40,942 nt of DNA from an uncultured Dorea sp. (lineage in GTDB: Bacteria > Bacillota > Clostridia > Lachnospirales > Lachnospiraceae): NCBI GenBank assembly GCA_910584265.1, contig CAJTZE010000012.1, positions 1 through 40,942 of the forward strand. Direction: 5' to 3'. Position numbers and translations under genes: made by a program. Under the pieces are notes generated by a model that was not told the origin of the DNA, did no database searches, and saw only the letters and a list, made by a program, of their open reading frames with translations. The stretch's first letter is position 1; each line of letters opens with the position of its first letter. Of the stretch, positions 7,462-16,853 are shown piece by piece.

Positions 7462-8637
7462 ATGACAAATATTAAGAATTTAGAACAGGCAATACCAGTT
7501 GCCCCGTTGAAAATCGCCGCTTTGGAAAGCTGCCGGGAACTGGGAAAGAAGGTAAACGACCACATTGTAAGCTTTCGCAGGGATGCAATGTCTGATGTAC
7601 CCAATTCCCCTCTCTTTTCCTCCTACCGAACAGACAATTATTTAATCAAATGCAGCTGTCCCCGCTTCGGCAGCGGAGAAGCCAAGGGATATATCGGAGA
7701 ATCTATCCGGGGTTCCGACCTATTTCTGATGGTCGATGTCTGCAACCACAGCCTGACCTACACAGTTAATAATTTCACCAATCATATGTCGCCGGACGAC
7801 CATTATCAGGATTTGAAGCGTATCATCTCAGCCGCAAGAGGCAAGGCGCACCGCCTTACCGTTCTGATGCCCTTCCTTTATGAGAGCCGCCAGCACAAAC
7901 GTACCAAGCGGGAATCTTTAGACTGTGCTTTGGCACTGGAAGAATTAACACATATGGGCGTAGAGAACATCATTACATTTGACGCTCACGACCCTCGTGT
8001 CCAAAATGCAATTCCACTGACCGGTTTCGATAATTTTTCACCACAATATCAATTTATCAAAGCACTGCTCCGGGCAGAACCGGAGATGAAGCTGGACAAG
8101 GAACACCTTCTCATTGTAAGTCCCGATGAAGGTGCCATGCACCGGGCCGTTTATATGTCCAATATACTCGGAGTAGATATGGGCATGTTCTACAAACGGC
8201 GGGACTATTCTACCGTTGTAAACGGAAAGAACCCAATTGTTGCACATGAATTCCTCGGTACGGATATCAAGGGGAAGGATCTGATCATCATAGACGATAT
8301 GATCTCTTCTGGAGAAAGCATGCTGGATGTTGCCAAACAGTTAAAGGAACGGGGCGCTAAACGGGTCTTTGTTTTTACTACCTTTGGACTATTTACCGAC
8401 GGCTTTGGCATGTTTGATGAGTACTATGATAAAGGCTATATTAACAGAGTCATTACCACGAACCTGACCTATCTTCCGCCTTCCGCCTATGAAAAACCAT
8501 ATTTTGTCGTTGCGGATATGAGCAAATTCATTGCGCTGATCATAGAATCTTTGAACCACAATATGTCTATCAGCCATGTATTGAATCCGGCTGATAAGAT
8601 CCATACACTATTGGAAAAATACCGCAGTCATATATAA
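7462..8637 (+). CDS. Ribose-phosphate pyrophosphokinase-like protein (PRPP synthetase family)
   Basis: A 391-residue member of the PRPP synthetase family, which makes phosphoribosyl pyrophosphate from ribose-5-phosphate and ATP. Recognisable elements are FGSGE followed by ESIRGSD (from about 69), the basic flexible-loop region SRQHKRTKRES (142-152), the metal-site FDAHDP (173-178) and the PRPP-binding loop IIIDDMISSGES (275-286). It is about 75 residues longer than the usual 315-residue enzyme, with extra sequence at the N-terminus, around 101-120 and at the C-terminus. It is monocistronic with its own promoter and terminator. The motifs support catalysis, but the divergence and length suggest a paralogue with altered regulation or substrate, so I give no gene symbol. 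Confidence 0.85.
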   Translation: MTNIKNLEQAIPVAPLKIAALESCRELGKKVNDHIVSFRRDAMSDVPNSPLFSSYRTDNYLIKCSCPRFGSGEAKGYIGESIRGSDLFLMVDVCNHSLTYTVNNFTNHMSPDDHYQDLKRIISAARGKAHRLTVLMPFLYESRQHKRTKRESLDCALALEELTHMGVENIITFDAHDPRVQNAIPLTGFDNFSPQYQFIKALLRAEPEMKLDKEHLLIVSPDEGAMHRAVYMSNILGVDMGMFYKRRDYSTVVNGKNPIVAHEFLGTDIKGKDLIIIDDMISSGESMLDVAKQLKERGAKRVFVFTTFGLFTDGFGMFDEYYDKGYINRVITTNLTYLPPSAYEKPYFVVADMSKFIALIIESLNHNMSISHVLNPADKIHTLLEKYRSHI

Positions 8638-8643
8638 ATACAG

Positions 8644-8705
8644 AAAAACCTTTCCGCCGCCCTGTTTTTGTTTCACAACAGGGAATGCCGGAAAGGTTTT
8701 TCTGG
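8644..8705. terminator. Strong bidirectional terminator
   Basis: A 13-bp outer stem (AAAAACCTTTCCG at 8644-8656 with 8689-8701) encloses a 7-bp inner stem (CCCTGTT / AACAGGG). T-runs lie on both sides, so it ends both the converging PRPP-synthetase-like gene and the kinase/solute-binding-protein operon. Confidence 0.9.
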
Positions 8706-8727
8706 AGCCTCAGCTCATATTTGTCTG

Positions 8728-10047
8728 TTATTTATTCAGGGTTTCCTCCTGCAGTCTGTCTAATTCAGCCATACATTCATCCACCGTTGAACCATTCAGC
8801 AGCTCCCGGACGAGCAGGCAGGTATTCCCCCACTGTTCCAGCTTCATGCTTGCATTGGAGCCAAGTACATAGACATTTTCATTTACCTTATCATTCAGCG
8901 GTTTTAGAGCGGGTACACAGTCTACCTGTACTTTCTTTGAAGGCGAGATCACCTGATTTGTTTCTGCATACAGCTGAAGCGATTCATCGGACAGAATATA
9001 GTCCAGAACATCCATCGTATCTTCAAAATGCTCTCCGTCACGATTGACTCCATACCCCGACATCGCTACAACCGGCATCTGCCCTCTGCTGCTCGGAAAA
9101 CCGATCACCTGCATTTCAAAATCCGTTTTTCCGTAAGCCGTCTCGGTATTCGCCGCTCCCCAGTAAGCCATAACGATCGGCGTCTTCTGTGCAAGGAAAT
9201 CCGCGCCTTCCCCTTCGATCGCCTCGGAAGTATAAGCTGTTTCTGCATCGATATATCCTTTGTCTATCATTTCCTGCAGGTATTCAAAGCCCTCCCTCAT
9301 ATAATCACTGTATTTACTCTCACCGCTGTTAAGAGCCTCTACCTCTGCCTCTGTATCGCCTCCGTTGTACAGATCCGCATATCCGATCGCAAACACAAAA
9401 TTCTCCAGCCACCAGCGGTTTGCCCCAATCGGGGTTTCTATTCCGTTTTCCTTAAATACTCTGCAGCACTCCATCAGCTCCTTTGGCGTATCCGGCAGCT
9501 CCAGTTCATACTGGTCAAACATTTCCTTATTGACAAACAGGCCGTACACCACTACTTCCTGGGGGATCGCCACCAATTTTCCGTTTACTGTATTCGATAC
9601 CTTCACAACATCTCTTAGGTTCTTGGCGCTCTCAAGCCCCGAAAGATCTGCAAGCTTCCCTTCCGCGCCCAGTATCTGAATCGTATCCGGATTCAGCAGA
9701 TACAGATCGTCCATATCATGACGCGCCCGTTCAAGAACCACGTCGTCATAGGTCTTTTCCTGATAATTCTCCGCCGTATAGGTTCTGTACTCCACCGTCA
9801 CGTCAAAAGCATTTTCTGCCTCAACGATCGTCATATCAAAGGCGTTTCTCGCAATATTATCCGCATCCGGATCTGATTTCTCCATAGATCCGAACAGATT
9901 CACAATCTTTCCGTCAGCCTTCTCTTCTTCCACCAGATTCTGCACAGGATCCTGATCTGCGCCGCAGGCCGCCGCTGTAAAAGCGGTAACTCCCGCTACA
10001 CAGATAACCAGCCCTTTTTTCATCCTTTCTTTCATTCTACTCTGCAT
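8728..10047 (-). CDS. Extracellular solute-binding lipoprotein (family 1)
   Basis: A 439-residue extracellular solute-binding protein of the sugar/oligosaccharide ABC-transporter type. A basic start and hydrophobic stretch lead to a TAAAC lipobox-like site with candidate lipidated Cys28, so the mature protein should be anchored on the outer face of the membrane. The body shows the two-lobe pattern of the family, including IPQEVVVYGLFVNKEMFDQY and the aromatic segment GANRWWLENFVF likely to line the ligand pocket. GGGAGGAAAG precedes the start. It begins 18 bases after the hybrid histidine kinase gene and has no permease or ATPase gene nearby, so it may present its ligand to the kinase rather than to a transporter. 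The ligand is unknown. Confidence 0.88.
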   Translation of the reverse strand: MQSRMKERMKKGLVICVAGVTAFTAAACGADQDPVQNLVEEEKADGKIVNLFGSMEKSDPDADNIARNAFDMTIVEAENAFDVTVEYRTYTAENYQEKTYDDVVLERARHDMDDLYLLNPDTIQILGAEGKLADLSGLESAKNLRDVVKVSNTVNGKLVAIPQEVVVYGLFVNKEMFDQYELELPDTPKELMECCRVFKENGIETPIGANRWWLENFVFAIGYADLYNGGDTEAEVEALNSGESKYSDYMREGFEYLQEMIDKGYIDAETAYTSEAIEGEGADFLAQKTPIVMAYWGAANTETAYGKTDFEMQVIGFPSSRGQMPVVAMSGYGVNRDGEHFEDTMDVLDYILSDESLQLYAETNQVISPSKKVQVDCVPALKPLNDKVNENVYVLGSNASMKLEQWGNTCLLVRELLNGSTVDECMAELDRLQEETLNK

Positions 10048-10065
10048 ATGCCGCTTTCCTCCCTC

Positions 10066-12639
10066 TTAAATATACTGATGCAGGGTTTTCTTTAATAATT
10101 CCATATCTATCGGTTTTGCAATATGCGCGTTCATTCCTGCGTTCAGTGCATCCTTTACATCCTCTGCGAATGCATTCGCTGTCATTGCAATGATCGGTAT
10201 CCTTGCCGCATCCTCCCGTTCCAGGAGACGGATCGCCTTTGTCGCCTCATAGCCGTTCATCTCCGGCATCTGTACATCCATCAGAATTGCATCGAACTCT
10301 CCAAAGGATGAGCTGCCGAAGCGCTCCAGCGCCAGCCTTCCGTTTTCCACAATTTCACAGGTAATCTCTTCTATATCTAAAAGCTCCTCCAGGATTTCTG
10401 CATTGATCTCATTATCCTCTGCCACCAGAAGATGACGTCCCTTCAATCCTTCAAAACCTTTACCGCCGGATTCCCCGCTCACACCGTCCGGCTCCGCCTG
10501 CATTTCCAGAATCTTTTCCTTAAATGCAGACACAAAGAACGGTTTTGCGAGAATCTCACAGTTTTCCACATGGTGAACCTCTTCCCTTACCTCATCGCCG
10601 TCATAAGCCGTCAGGAAAATAATCGGAACCGCTTCCGGCATCATGCTGCGGATCCGCTTCTCCGTCTCCAGGCCGTCCATCCCCGGCATCTTCCAATCAA
10701 GCAGAATCAAATCATAGTCTGCATCCCGGCCGGAGGCTTCCTGTATCCGCAGGATCGCTTCTTCGCCGCTGAAAACCGTATCCACAGAAATACCAGTGTC
10801 CTTCATAAGCATCTGAATGCTCTTGCAGCACTCCGCGTCATCATCCACTGCCAGGATCCGGGAAATGCCGTGCTTTTTCCAGAATTGTTCATCTGCCCGT
10901 TCCTCCGGTATGCGCAGCTCCAGTTCCACCCGGAACAGGCTTCCTCTGTCAACCTCGCTGGACACCTCAATCCTGCCGCCCATGAGCTCCACGATATTCT
11001 TCGTGATCGCCATGCCGAGCCCCGTACCCTGCACCTTGTTGGTCGTGCTGTTCTCCGCTCTGGTAAATGCGTCGAATATGGTCTCCAAATATTCCGGCGT
11101 CATTCCATATCCGTCATCCTCCACTTCAATACGGATATGCTCATACTGCTCCGAATGCTGTTTCAGGCCGATGATCCGAAACCAGATATTTCCTTTCTCC
11201 GGCGTATACTTTACGGCATTGGACAGAAGGTTGATCAATATCTGGTTCATCCTTGTCTCATCGCCGATCAGATATTCATGCTCAAGCCCGGTCACTGAAA
11301 TTTCAAAATTCTGTTCCTTCGCATTCGCCATGGGACGGATGATCACATCCACAGAAGCCGTCAGATCCTTCAAGGTAAACTCGCTCAAGGTGAGCACCAC
11401 CTTGCCGCTCTCTATCTTGGAAACATCCAATACATCATTGATCAGGCTGAGAAGATGCTGGCCGGACGCCGTAATCTTCCGGGTATATTCCCTTACCTTG
11501 GACGGATTATCCGCATCCTTGGCAAGCAGTGCGGTAAATCCCAGAATTGCATTCATCGGCGTACGGATGTCATGGGACATATTTGACAGGAACGTAGTCT
11601 TGGAATTACTTGCGATCTGCGCCGCCTGCAGCGCCTCTGCAAGCTGCTTATTATGGATCTCCCGCTCCTCTTCCCTCTCCTTCCTGACCTTGTTCTGCTG
11701 TCTCTGGCTAAAATAAAACAGTACGCAGCAAAACAGAAATGCCGCCAGCATTACGCTCACAACCATCAGGACATTCTGATTCACCGTATTCCCTTCCTGC
11801 TGTATCGCCTCAATCGGTACATAACCAATCAAGTATATCGCCCCGCCATTGACCGGCCACATAAAGATCAGGGAATCTCTGTTCCTGATATCATGGTAGA
11901 ACATCACATACTTTCCGGAAGCCATGCTTTGGGAAACCGATTCGTGTATATCCGGTTCCATGATCTTATTTGCCCGGTAAAAATCCTCCAGGTTCAGATG
12001 CCCTGCATTCCGTTCCCCGGCTCCCTTTGGTTTCAGCACCATACGCTCACTGTCTGTATCCATAATATAAAGCATCGCATAGCCGTTATAGAAATCCATC
12101 GGCAGCGTTTCATCAAAAGAATCATAAATATATTCGATATAAAGCACTCCAAGCTCCCGCTCTTCTTTCACAACAGGGCACTTCATTGTATAGGCCCAGG
12201 TCCCCATGCTGTTCACATAGGATTCGGAAACCGGCAGATTGCCCACCGTTTTTCCTGCTGAAAAGTCCAGGCCAGCCTCTGTAAATACTTCACCCGTATT
12301 GGAAATCCCTTCTGTTTCCCCTGACAGGAGCAGCGATATCTTCACCATACTCCGGTTCTCATTATAAGAACGGATAAATTCTTCCGGATCATCTGTCGTT
12401 GCAACCTCCTGTGCGATCAATTGCTGGAATTCCGCTTCTTTTTTCAGGATCGCCTCTAGCGTTCCTCCGATCAGGTTCAGACTCTCACTCAGATTATCAA
12501 TTGCCGATGCCTCCATCTCATTTGTAATCCTGCAGGATATGGAAAAAACGACCGTCCCCGATATACAAAAAAACAGGATAACAGATAAAATCAACCCAAT
12601 ACCTTTTTTCGTTTTTTTCATTTTCAGACCTTTTTTCAT
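10066..12639 (-). CDS. Membrane hybrid sensor histidine kinase with two receiver domains
   Basis: An 857-residue sensor. Residue numbers here count from an in-frame GTG four codons upstream. A transmembrane segment (about 18-38) is followed by an extracellular domain of about 250 residues resembling a Cache-type sensor, a second transmembrane segment (about 294-314) and a short coiled coil. Then come HisKA with phospho-acceptor His360 in SHDIRTPMNAILGF, and the ATPase domain with the N box NLLSNAVKYT and GTGLGMAI. Two receiver domains follow, with phospho-acceptor aspartates in LLDWKMPG (652) and LMDVQMPE (792). No DNA-binding or histidine-phosphotransfer domain is present. AAAGGTG lies 9 bases before the ATG at 12639, favouring that start. 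It is followed at once by a solute-binding lipoprotein gene, suggesting a joint sensing unit. Confidence 0.93.
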   Translation of the reverse strand: MKKGLKMKKTKKGIGLILSVILFFCISGTVVFSISCRITNEMEASAIDNLSESLNLIGGTLEAILKKEAEFQQLIAQEVATTDDPEEFIRSYNENRSMVKISLLLSGETEGISNTGEVFTEAGLDFSAGKTVGNLPVSESYVNSMGTWAYTMKCPVVKEERELGVLYIEYIYDSFDETLPMDFYNGYAMLYIMDTDSERMVLKPKGAGERNAGHLNLEDFYRANKIMEPDIHESVSQSMASGKYVMFYHDIRNRDSLIFMWPVNGGAIYLIGYVPIEAIQQEGNTVNQNVLMVVSVMLAAFLFCCVLFYFSQRQQNKVRKEREEEREIHNKQLAEALQAAQIASNSKTTFLSNMSHDIRTPMNAILGFTALLAKDADNPSKVREYTRKITASGQHLLSLINDVLDVSKIESGKVVLTLSEFTLKDLTASVDVIIRPMANAKEQNFEISVTGLEHEYLIGDETRMNQILINLLSNAVKYTPEKGNIWFRIIGLKQHSEQYEHIRIEVEDDGYGMTPEYLETIFDAFTRAENSTTNKVQGTGLGMAITKNIVELMGGRIEVSSEVDRGSLFRVELELRIPEERADEQFWKKHGISRILAVDDDAECCKSIQMLMKDTGISVDTVFSGEEAILRIQEASGRDADYDLILLDWKMPGMDGLETEKRIRSMMPEAVPIIFLTAYDGDEVREEVHHVENCEILAKPFFVSAFKEKILEMQAEPDGVSGESGGKGFEGLKGRHLLVAEDNEINAEILEELLDIEEITCEIVENGRLALERFGSSSFGEFDAILMDVQMPEMNGYEATKAIRLLEREDAARIPIIAMTANAFAEDVKDALNAGMNAHIAKPIDMELLKKTLHQYI

Positions 12640-12718
12640 GCTATAATTCACCTTTTATATCTACTCTGCCGCAGGCAGACACCTAAATATGCTTTTACTG
12701 CCTTACCGGCCTATCTAT

Positions 12719-12747
12719 ACTATACCACTGACTGATACTCAAGTCAA
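12719..12747 (-). promoter_or_regulatory. Promoter of the kinase/solute-binding-protein operon
   Basis: Minus-strand TTGACT (12747-12742), a 17-base spacer and TATAGT (12724-12719), about 80 bases ahead of the kinase start. It lies just past the terminator of the deacetylase gene, so the operon is independently transcribed. Confidence 0.65.
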
Positions 12748-12758
12748 AATCAGAGTTT

Positions 12759-12792
12759 AAAAATAAGGGATATTCCCTCCCGGAAATACCCC
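12759..12792 (-). terminator. Terminator of the deacetylase gene
   Basis: An 11-bp stem (12782-12792 with 12767-12777, two G-U pairs) with a 4-nt loop is followed on the minus strand by TTATTTTT. It separates the deacetylase gene from the kinase promoter. Confidence 0.85.
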
Positions 12793-12819
12793 TGAATTTG
12801 TTATGCCTTTATGCATCCT

Positions 12820-14400
12820 TTATTTGTTAAAATCCGTATACGAAACTCCGTTCTTCAATACAATTCCCCTGGCTTCCGCCAGCTCTGTTACGGTCACAAG
12901 CTGATAGCCGTTATTGATCAGTCTGGGGATCAGCTCGATTGCCGCATCCACCGACGGACTATGTATATCATGCATCAGTACGATATCGCCGTCATCCGCA
13001 TTCGTAAGTACATTGTCAATGGTCATCTGCGCATTCATAGTCTGCCAGTCCAGCGTATCAACATTCCACAAAATCATGGGCATGCCGACACTTGCACTTA
13101 CATAGTCATTGATTGCCCCGTAGGGGGGTCTCATAACGGTAGCTGACTGTCCGCAGGCCTCCTTAAGAAGCTCGTTTGTCTTTCCAATCTGCCCGGCTCC
13201 GCCGTCACCCTCCAATGTCAGCTGAGGATGGTCATAGGAATGGTTGCCGATCTCACACTCCAGCTCCTTCATACGCTTGATTTCCTCTGCATATTTATTT
13301 ACATTCTTACCCTGCATAAAAAAGGTAGCATGTGCATTATATCTCTCCAGCACATCCAGAAGCTCTCCGGTCCGCTCGCCCGGCCCGTCATCGAAGGTCA
13401 GCGCCATCATCGGCTTATCCGGATCGATCTTGCTCTCTCTGGAAACCAGCCTGCCGTCATCTGCAAATTCACATTTGGATGAGCCGACCTGATGCTTTCC
13501 CGTAAGCATAATTCCATCCTCGCCAAAGCAGTACATCTCATCGTCAAATTCCATCCATCCCACAGCCATCGCGCCGTTTGGATCCAGGTAACACTTGCCT
13601 CCGTCCTTCTTCTTCCAGGTATCCTTCTCCATAATACCCTTCTTTGTAAAATGGTACGTCTGCCCGTTAATATCCTGCCATCCAGTAACCTTTTTACCGT
13701 CCCCGTCTAAATAATACTGCTCTCCCTTGGAGTTTACAAATTCACTCTCCACATAGGAGCCGTCATAACGCTGGAATTTGTCACCCTTCCATTCACCGGT
13801 CTTGTTCTTTACCTTCAGGCTTCCGTCCGAAGTAGTCAGGAAAACCTTGTCTGCCCATCTGGTCTTAAAATCATTCAAAAGTTCTTCCGAAAGTCCCACT
13901 TTAACCGGAAATGTCCCTTCCTCTTTTCCGTCTGCCTCACAGGATAAGACGATCCCATCTCCCAGATTCATCCTCTGCACCAGATCCTTAACCCTATACC
14001 CGGAAGACTCATCCAGAAGAATCTCCTTCTGCCCCTCCGGACAGACTGCCATAACCGTCATTGCCGGTACTGCTTCATCCTGCAGAATCTCCGCATTATT
14101 CACTGTCAGCGTGATCTGTGCACTGGTATCCTTGCCGCTGGCAGATGCCATCTGCACAAACAACATAACAAGCAGGCAGAGTATCCCGGCACCTGCAAAC
14201 CTTAAGGCTTTATTATGGTCTATCCGGCTCTCTTTCACTGCACTCTGCTTTGCTGTATCCCCATTTGCCGTGCCCTGCTTCGCTGTTCCCGGTTTTACCG
14301 CGCTATGTTTTACCCCGCTCCGGCCTGATATTTTCAGCTTTTCTGTATTCTGTTTTATACTCTTCCGGCGTCTTCCCCGGTGGTACTTTTTCTTAGTCAT
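12820..14400 (-). CDS. Membrane-anchored polysaccharide deacetylase (NodB domain) with cell-wall-binding repeats
   Basis: A 526-residue surface enzyme predicted to remove N-acetyl groups from peptidoglycan or another amino-sugar polymer. A basic cytoplasmic segment rich in Ala/Lys/Thr precedes one transmembrane helix (about 68-87). A non-catalytic region follows, then about four aromatic/glycine repeats (about 205-310, e.g. GEQYYLDGDGKKVTGW and GKCYLDPNGAMAVGW) of the choline/cell-wall-binding type. The C-terminal NodB domain shows TFDDGP (335-340), metal-binding HSYDHP (387-392), RPPYG (424-428), WNVDTLDW and the HDIH motif (477-480), so the active site looks complete. It is monocistronic. 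Deacetylation of peptidoglycan commonly gives lysozyme resistance; a sporulation role is less likely given the wall-binding repeats. Confidence 0.92.
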   Translation of the reverse strand: MTKKKYHRGRRRKSIKQNTEKLKISGRSGVKHSAVKPGTAKQGTANGDTAKQSAVKESRIDHNKALRFAGAGILCLLVMLFVQMASASGKDTSAQITLTVNNAEILQDEAVPAMTVMAVCPEGQKEILLDESSGYRVKDLVQRMNLGDGIVLSCEADGKEEGTFPVKVGLSEELLNDFKTRWADKVFLTTSDGSLKVKNKTGEWKGDKFQRYDGSYVESEFVNSKGEQYYLDGDGKKVTGWQDINGQTYHFTKKGIMEKDTWKKKDGGKCYLDPNGAMAVGWMEFDDEMYCFGEDGIMLTGKHQVGSSKCEFADDGRLVSRESKIDPDKPMMALTFDDGPGERTGELLDVLERYNAHATFFMQGKNVNKYAEEIKRMKELECEIGNHSYDHPQLTLEGDGGAGQIGKTNELLKEACGQSATVMRPPYGAINDYVSASVGMPMILWNVDTLDWQTMNAQMTIDNVLTNADDGDIVLMHDIHSPSVDAAIELIPRLINNGYQLVTVTELAEARGIVLKNGVSYTDFNK

Positions 14401-14446
14401 TTGTACTGGCTTTCCTTTGTATTTCTCTTATCCATCATATGGTAAA

Positions 14447-14475
14447 AGTATAACATCTGAATTTTTCCCGTGCAA
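14447..14475 (-). promoter_or_regulatory. Promoter of the deacetylase gene
   Basis: Minus-strand TTGCAC (14475-14470), a 17-base spacer and TATACT (14452-14447), about 47 bases ahead of the deacetylase start. Confidence 0.55.
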
Positions 14476-14498
14476 GAATCTGGACAAAATCTTTTAAA

Positions 14499-14524
14499 AC
14501 GTAACTAATCCTTAATATTACGTA
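14499..14524 (-). terminator. Possible weak terminator after serA
   Basis: A 6-bp inverted repeat (ACGTAA / TTACGT) just past the serA stop codon, followed on the minus strand by TTTAAAAGATTTT. The stem is AT-rich and weak, but no other candidate exists before the next promoter. Confidence 0.35.
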
Positions 14525-14528
14525 ATAA

Positions 14529-15692
14529 CTAATTAAGAACTCTCACCCGGAGCACTCCCTGAATTGCAAGTAAATCCTGCGTCACCGTTTTCGGAATATC
14601 AGAATCCACGTCAATCATCGTGTACGCATAGCCACCCTTGCTCTTATTGGTCATATCCGCAATATTCATATTGTCCTTTGACAGCACATTGGAAAACTGC
14701 CCGATCATATTCGGAATGTTATGGTGAAGAATGGTAATCCTCTTATGCTCCCCCGGATGCCCCATATCGCAGTTCGGATAATTCACAGAATTCTTAATAT
14801 TTCCATATTCCAAATAATTGCGCATTTCCTTTACCGCCATCTTTGCGCAGTTATCCTCCGCCTCTTCCGTCGAAGCTCCCAGATGAGGGATCACGATCGC
14901 CCCCTTCACCCCGGTAATCTCCGGCGTCGGAAAATCCGTCACATAGTGCTTCACTTTGCCGGAAACCAGCGCATCCACGATCGCCTCACTGTTCACCAGA
15001 ATATCCCTCGCAAAATTCAGCAGGACAACTCCTTTCTTCATCAGCCCGATCGCATTGGCATCGATCATGCCCTTGGTGCTGTCCATAGCCGGAACATGTA
15101 TGGTGATATAGTCACATTCGCTGTATATCTCATCCACGCTCCTTGCATGGCGGATGCTCCTGGAAAGCTTCCACGCAGAGTCTACCGATACATACGGATC
15201 ATACCCATATACATCCATTCCAAGATTTGCGGCCGCATTGGCAACCAGCACGCCGATCGCCCCAAGGCCGATGACCCCCAGCTTCTTTCCTTCCAGCTCG
15301 CAGCCGGCAAACTGCTTCTTGGCCTTCTCCGCATCCTTGGCAATATTGCCGTCCTCTTCGTTCTCCTGCACCCAGTTGATGCCCCCGATAATATCACGGG
15401 AAGCCAGCAGCATCCCAGCGATCACCAGCTCTTTTACACCGTTGGCATTGGCTCCGGGCGTATTAAATACGACAATTCCCTTCTTGGCGCAGCGCTCCAG
15501 CGGAATATTATTCACCCCGGCCCCGGCTCTTGCGATCACCTTCAGGTCGCCGCCAAATTCCATATCATGAAGGGATGCGCTTCTCACCAGAATCCCGTCC
15601 GCTTCCTTCGCATCGCTTACCGGCGCATAATCATAGGTCAGCTTCCCCAGTCCCACATCAGAAATTGCATTATAACAGTAATACTTATACAT
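14529..15692 (-). CDS. serA: D-3-phosphoglycerate dehydrogenase
   Basis: First enzyme of serine synthesis, oxidising 3-phosphoglycerate to 3-phosphohydroxypyruvate with NAD+. It has 387 residues. The substrate domain includes VRSASLHDM, the NAD-binding motif is LGVIGLGAIGVLVANAA and the catalytic histidine lies in IPHLGASTEEAE. A C-terminal ACT-type domain (from about 317) probably mediates serine feedback. It starts two bases after the serC stop codon, so the two successive steps of the pathway are encoded with likely translational coupling. It is the last gene of the amino-acid unit that starts at leuB. The short ACT-only form is common in Clostridia. Confidence 0.96.
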   Translation of the reverse strand: MYKYYCYNAISDVGLGKLTYDYAPVSDAKEADGILVRSASLHDMEFGGDLKVIARAGAGVNNIPLERCAKKGIVVFNTPGANANGVKELVIAGMLLASRDIIGGINWVQENEEDGNIAKDAEKAKKQFAGCELEGKKLGVIGLGAIGVLVANAAANLGMDVYGYDPYVSVDSAWKLSRSIRHARSVDEIYSECDYITIHVPAMDSTKGMIDANAIGLMKKGVVLLNFARDILVNSEAIVDALVSGKVKHYVTDFPTPEITGVKGAIVIPHLGASTEEAEDNCAKMAVKEMRNYLEYGNIKNSVNYPNCDMGHPGEHKRITILHHNIPNMIGQFSNVLSKDNMNIADMTNKSKGGYAYTMIDVDSDIPKTVTQDLLAIQGVLRVRVLN

Positions 15693-15694
15693 GA

Positions 15695-16777
15695 CTACAG
15701 ATTCTCCTCCTCAAACTTCCTCATGAACGCTGTAAGCGCCTCCACGCCTTTGATCGGCATAGCATTATAAATACTCGCACGCATACCGCCTACCGTTCTG
15801 TGGCCTTTCAGATTCTCAAGCCCTGCAGCCCGGGACTCCTTCACAAACTTTGCATCCAGCTCCTTGTCTCCTGTCACAAAGGGAACATTCATCAGCGAAC
15901 GGTCCTTCTTTTCCACTGTTCCTTTAAACAGCCTGCTCTCATCCAGATAGTCGTAGAGAATCTTTGCTTTCTTCTCATTGTATTTCTTCATCTCCGCAAG
16001 GCCGCCCTGCTTTTTCAGCCATTGAAATACCTTGCCGCAGATATAGATACCGTATGCCGGCGGGGTATTATACAGAGATCCTGCATCTGCATGCGTCTTA
16101 TATTTCAGCATGGTCGGCGTTCCCTCCAATACATCGTCGGTGATCAGATCCTCCCGGATGATCACGATCACTACTCCTGCAGGTCCGATATTTTTCTGGA
16201 CTCCGCCGTAAATAACGCCGTATCTGGTTACGTCCACCGGCTCTGACAGAAAACAGGAAGAAACGTCAGAGACCAGAAGTTTCCCCTTTGTATTCGGAAG
16301 CTCCTTGTACTTGGTTCCGTAAATCGTATTATTCTCACAGATATACACATAGTCTGCATTCTCTGATATCGGCAGATCCGAGACATCCGGTATGTAAGAG
16401 AATGTCTTATCCTCAGAGGAAGCAATCTTATTCGCCTTTCCGTATTTCTGGGCCTCCTGATAGGCCTTCTTCGCCCACTGCCCTGTTACAATATAATCCG
16501 CCTCGCCATGCTTCATCAGATTCATAGGAATCATGGCAAACTGTTGGGACGCCCCGCCCTGTAAAAACAAAACCTTATAATGATCCGGAATATTCATCAG
16601 TTCCCTTAAGTCTGCCTCGGCAGTGTCAATAATTTCCTGATAAGCCTTCGAGCGGTGGCTCATTTCCATTACCGACATTCCCGTTCCGTTGTAATCCAGC
16701 ATCTCTGCGGCCGCTTCCTTCAGCACCTCCTCCGGCAGTACAGCCGGTCCCGCTGAAAAGTTATACACTCTGCTCAT
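15695..16777 (-). CDS. serC: Phosphoserine aminotransferase
   Basis: PLP-dependent class-V-fold aminotransferase converting 3-phosphohydroxypyruvate and glutamate to phosphoserine. It has 360 residues, the normal length. It begins with the family signature VYNFSAGPAVLPEEVL; the PLP lysine lies in YGGVQKNIGPAG, and the C-terminal segment KGHRTVGGMRASIYNAMP binds substrate phosphate. The phosphatase serB is not in the window. It is 76 bases downstream of ilvB with no obvious terminator between. Confidence 0.97.
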   Translation of the reverse strand: MSRVYNFSAGPAVLPEEVLKEAAAEMLDYNGTGMSVMEMSHRSKAYQEIIDTAEADLRELMNIPDHYKVLFLQGGASQQFAMIPMNLMKHGEADYIVTGQWAKKAYQEAQKYGKANKIASSEDKTFSYIPDVSDLPISENADYVYICENNTIYGTKYKELPNTKGKLLVSDVSSCFLSEPVDVTRYGVIYGGVQKNIGPAGVVIVIIREDLITDDVLEGTPTMLKYKTHADAGSLYNTPPAYGIYICGKVFQWLKKQGGLAEMKKYNEKKAKILYDYLDESRLFKGTVEKKDRSLMNVPFVTGDKELDAKFVKESRAAGLENLKGHRTVGGMRASIYNAMPIKGVEALTAFMRKFEEENL

Positions 16778-16853
16778 TATTCATCCCTCCATCGAACCTA
16801 TACCAGTTGCCATGCATCCCTGCTTACTTCTTCTGTTTCCTTCCGCCTGCTCC

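Noticed and set aside
10432..11716. Long plus-strand open frames opposite the histidine kinase
   Set aside because: They mirror the codon structure of the kinase gene and overlap its conserved domains; no signals support expression.
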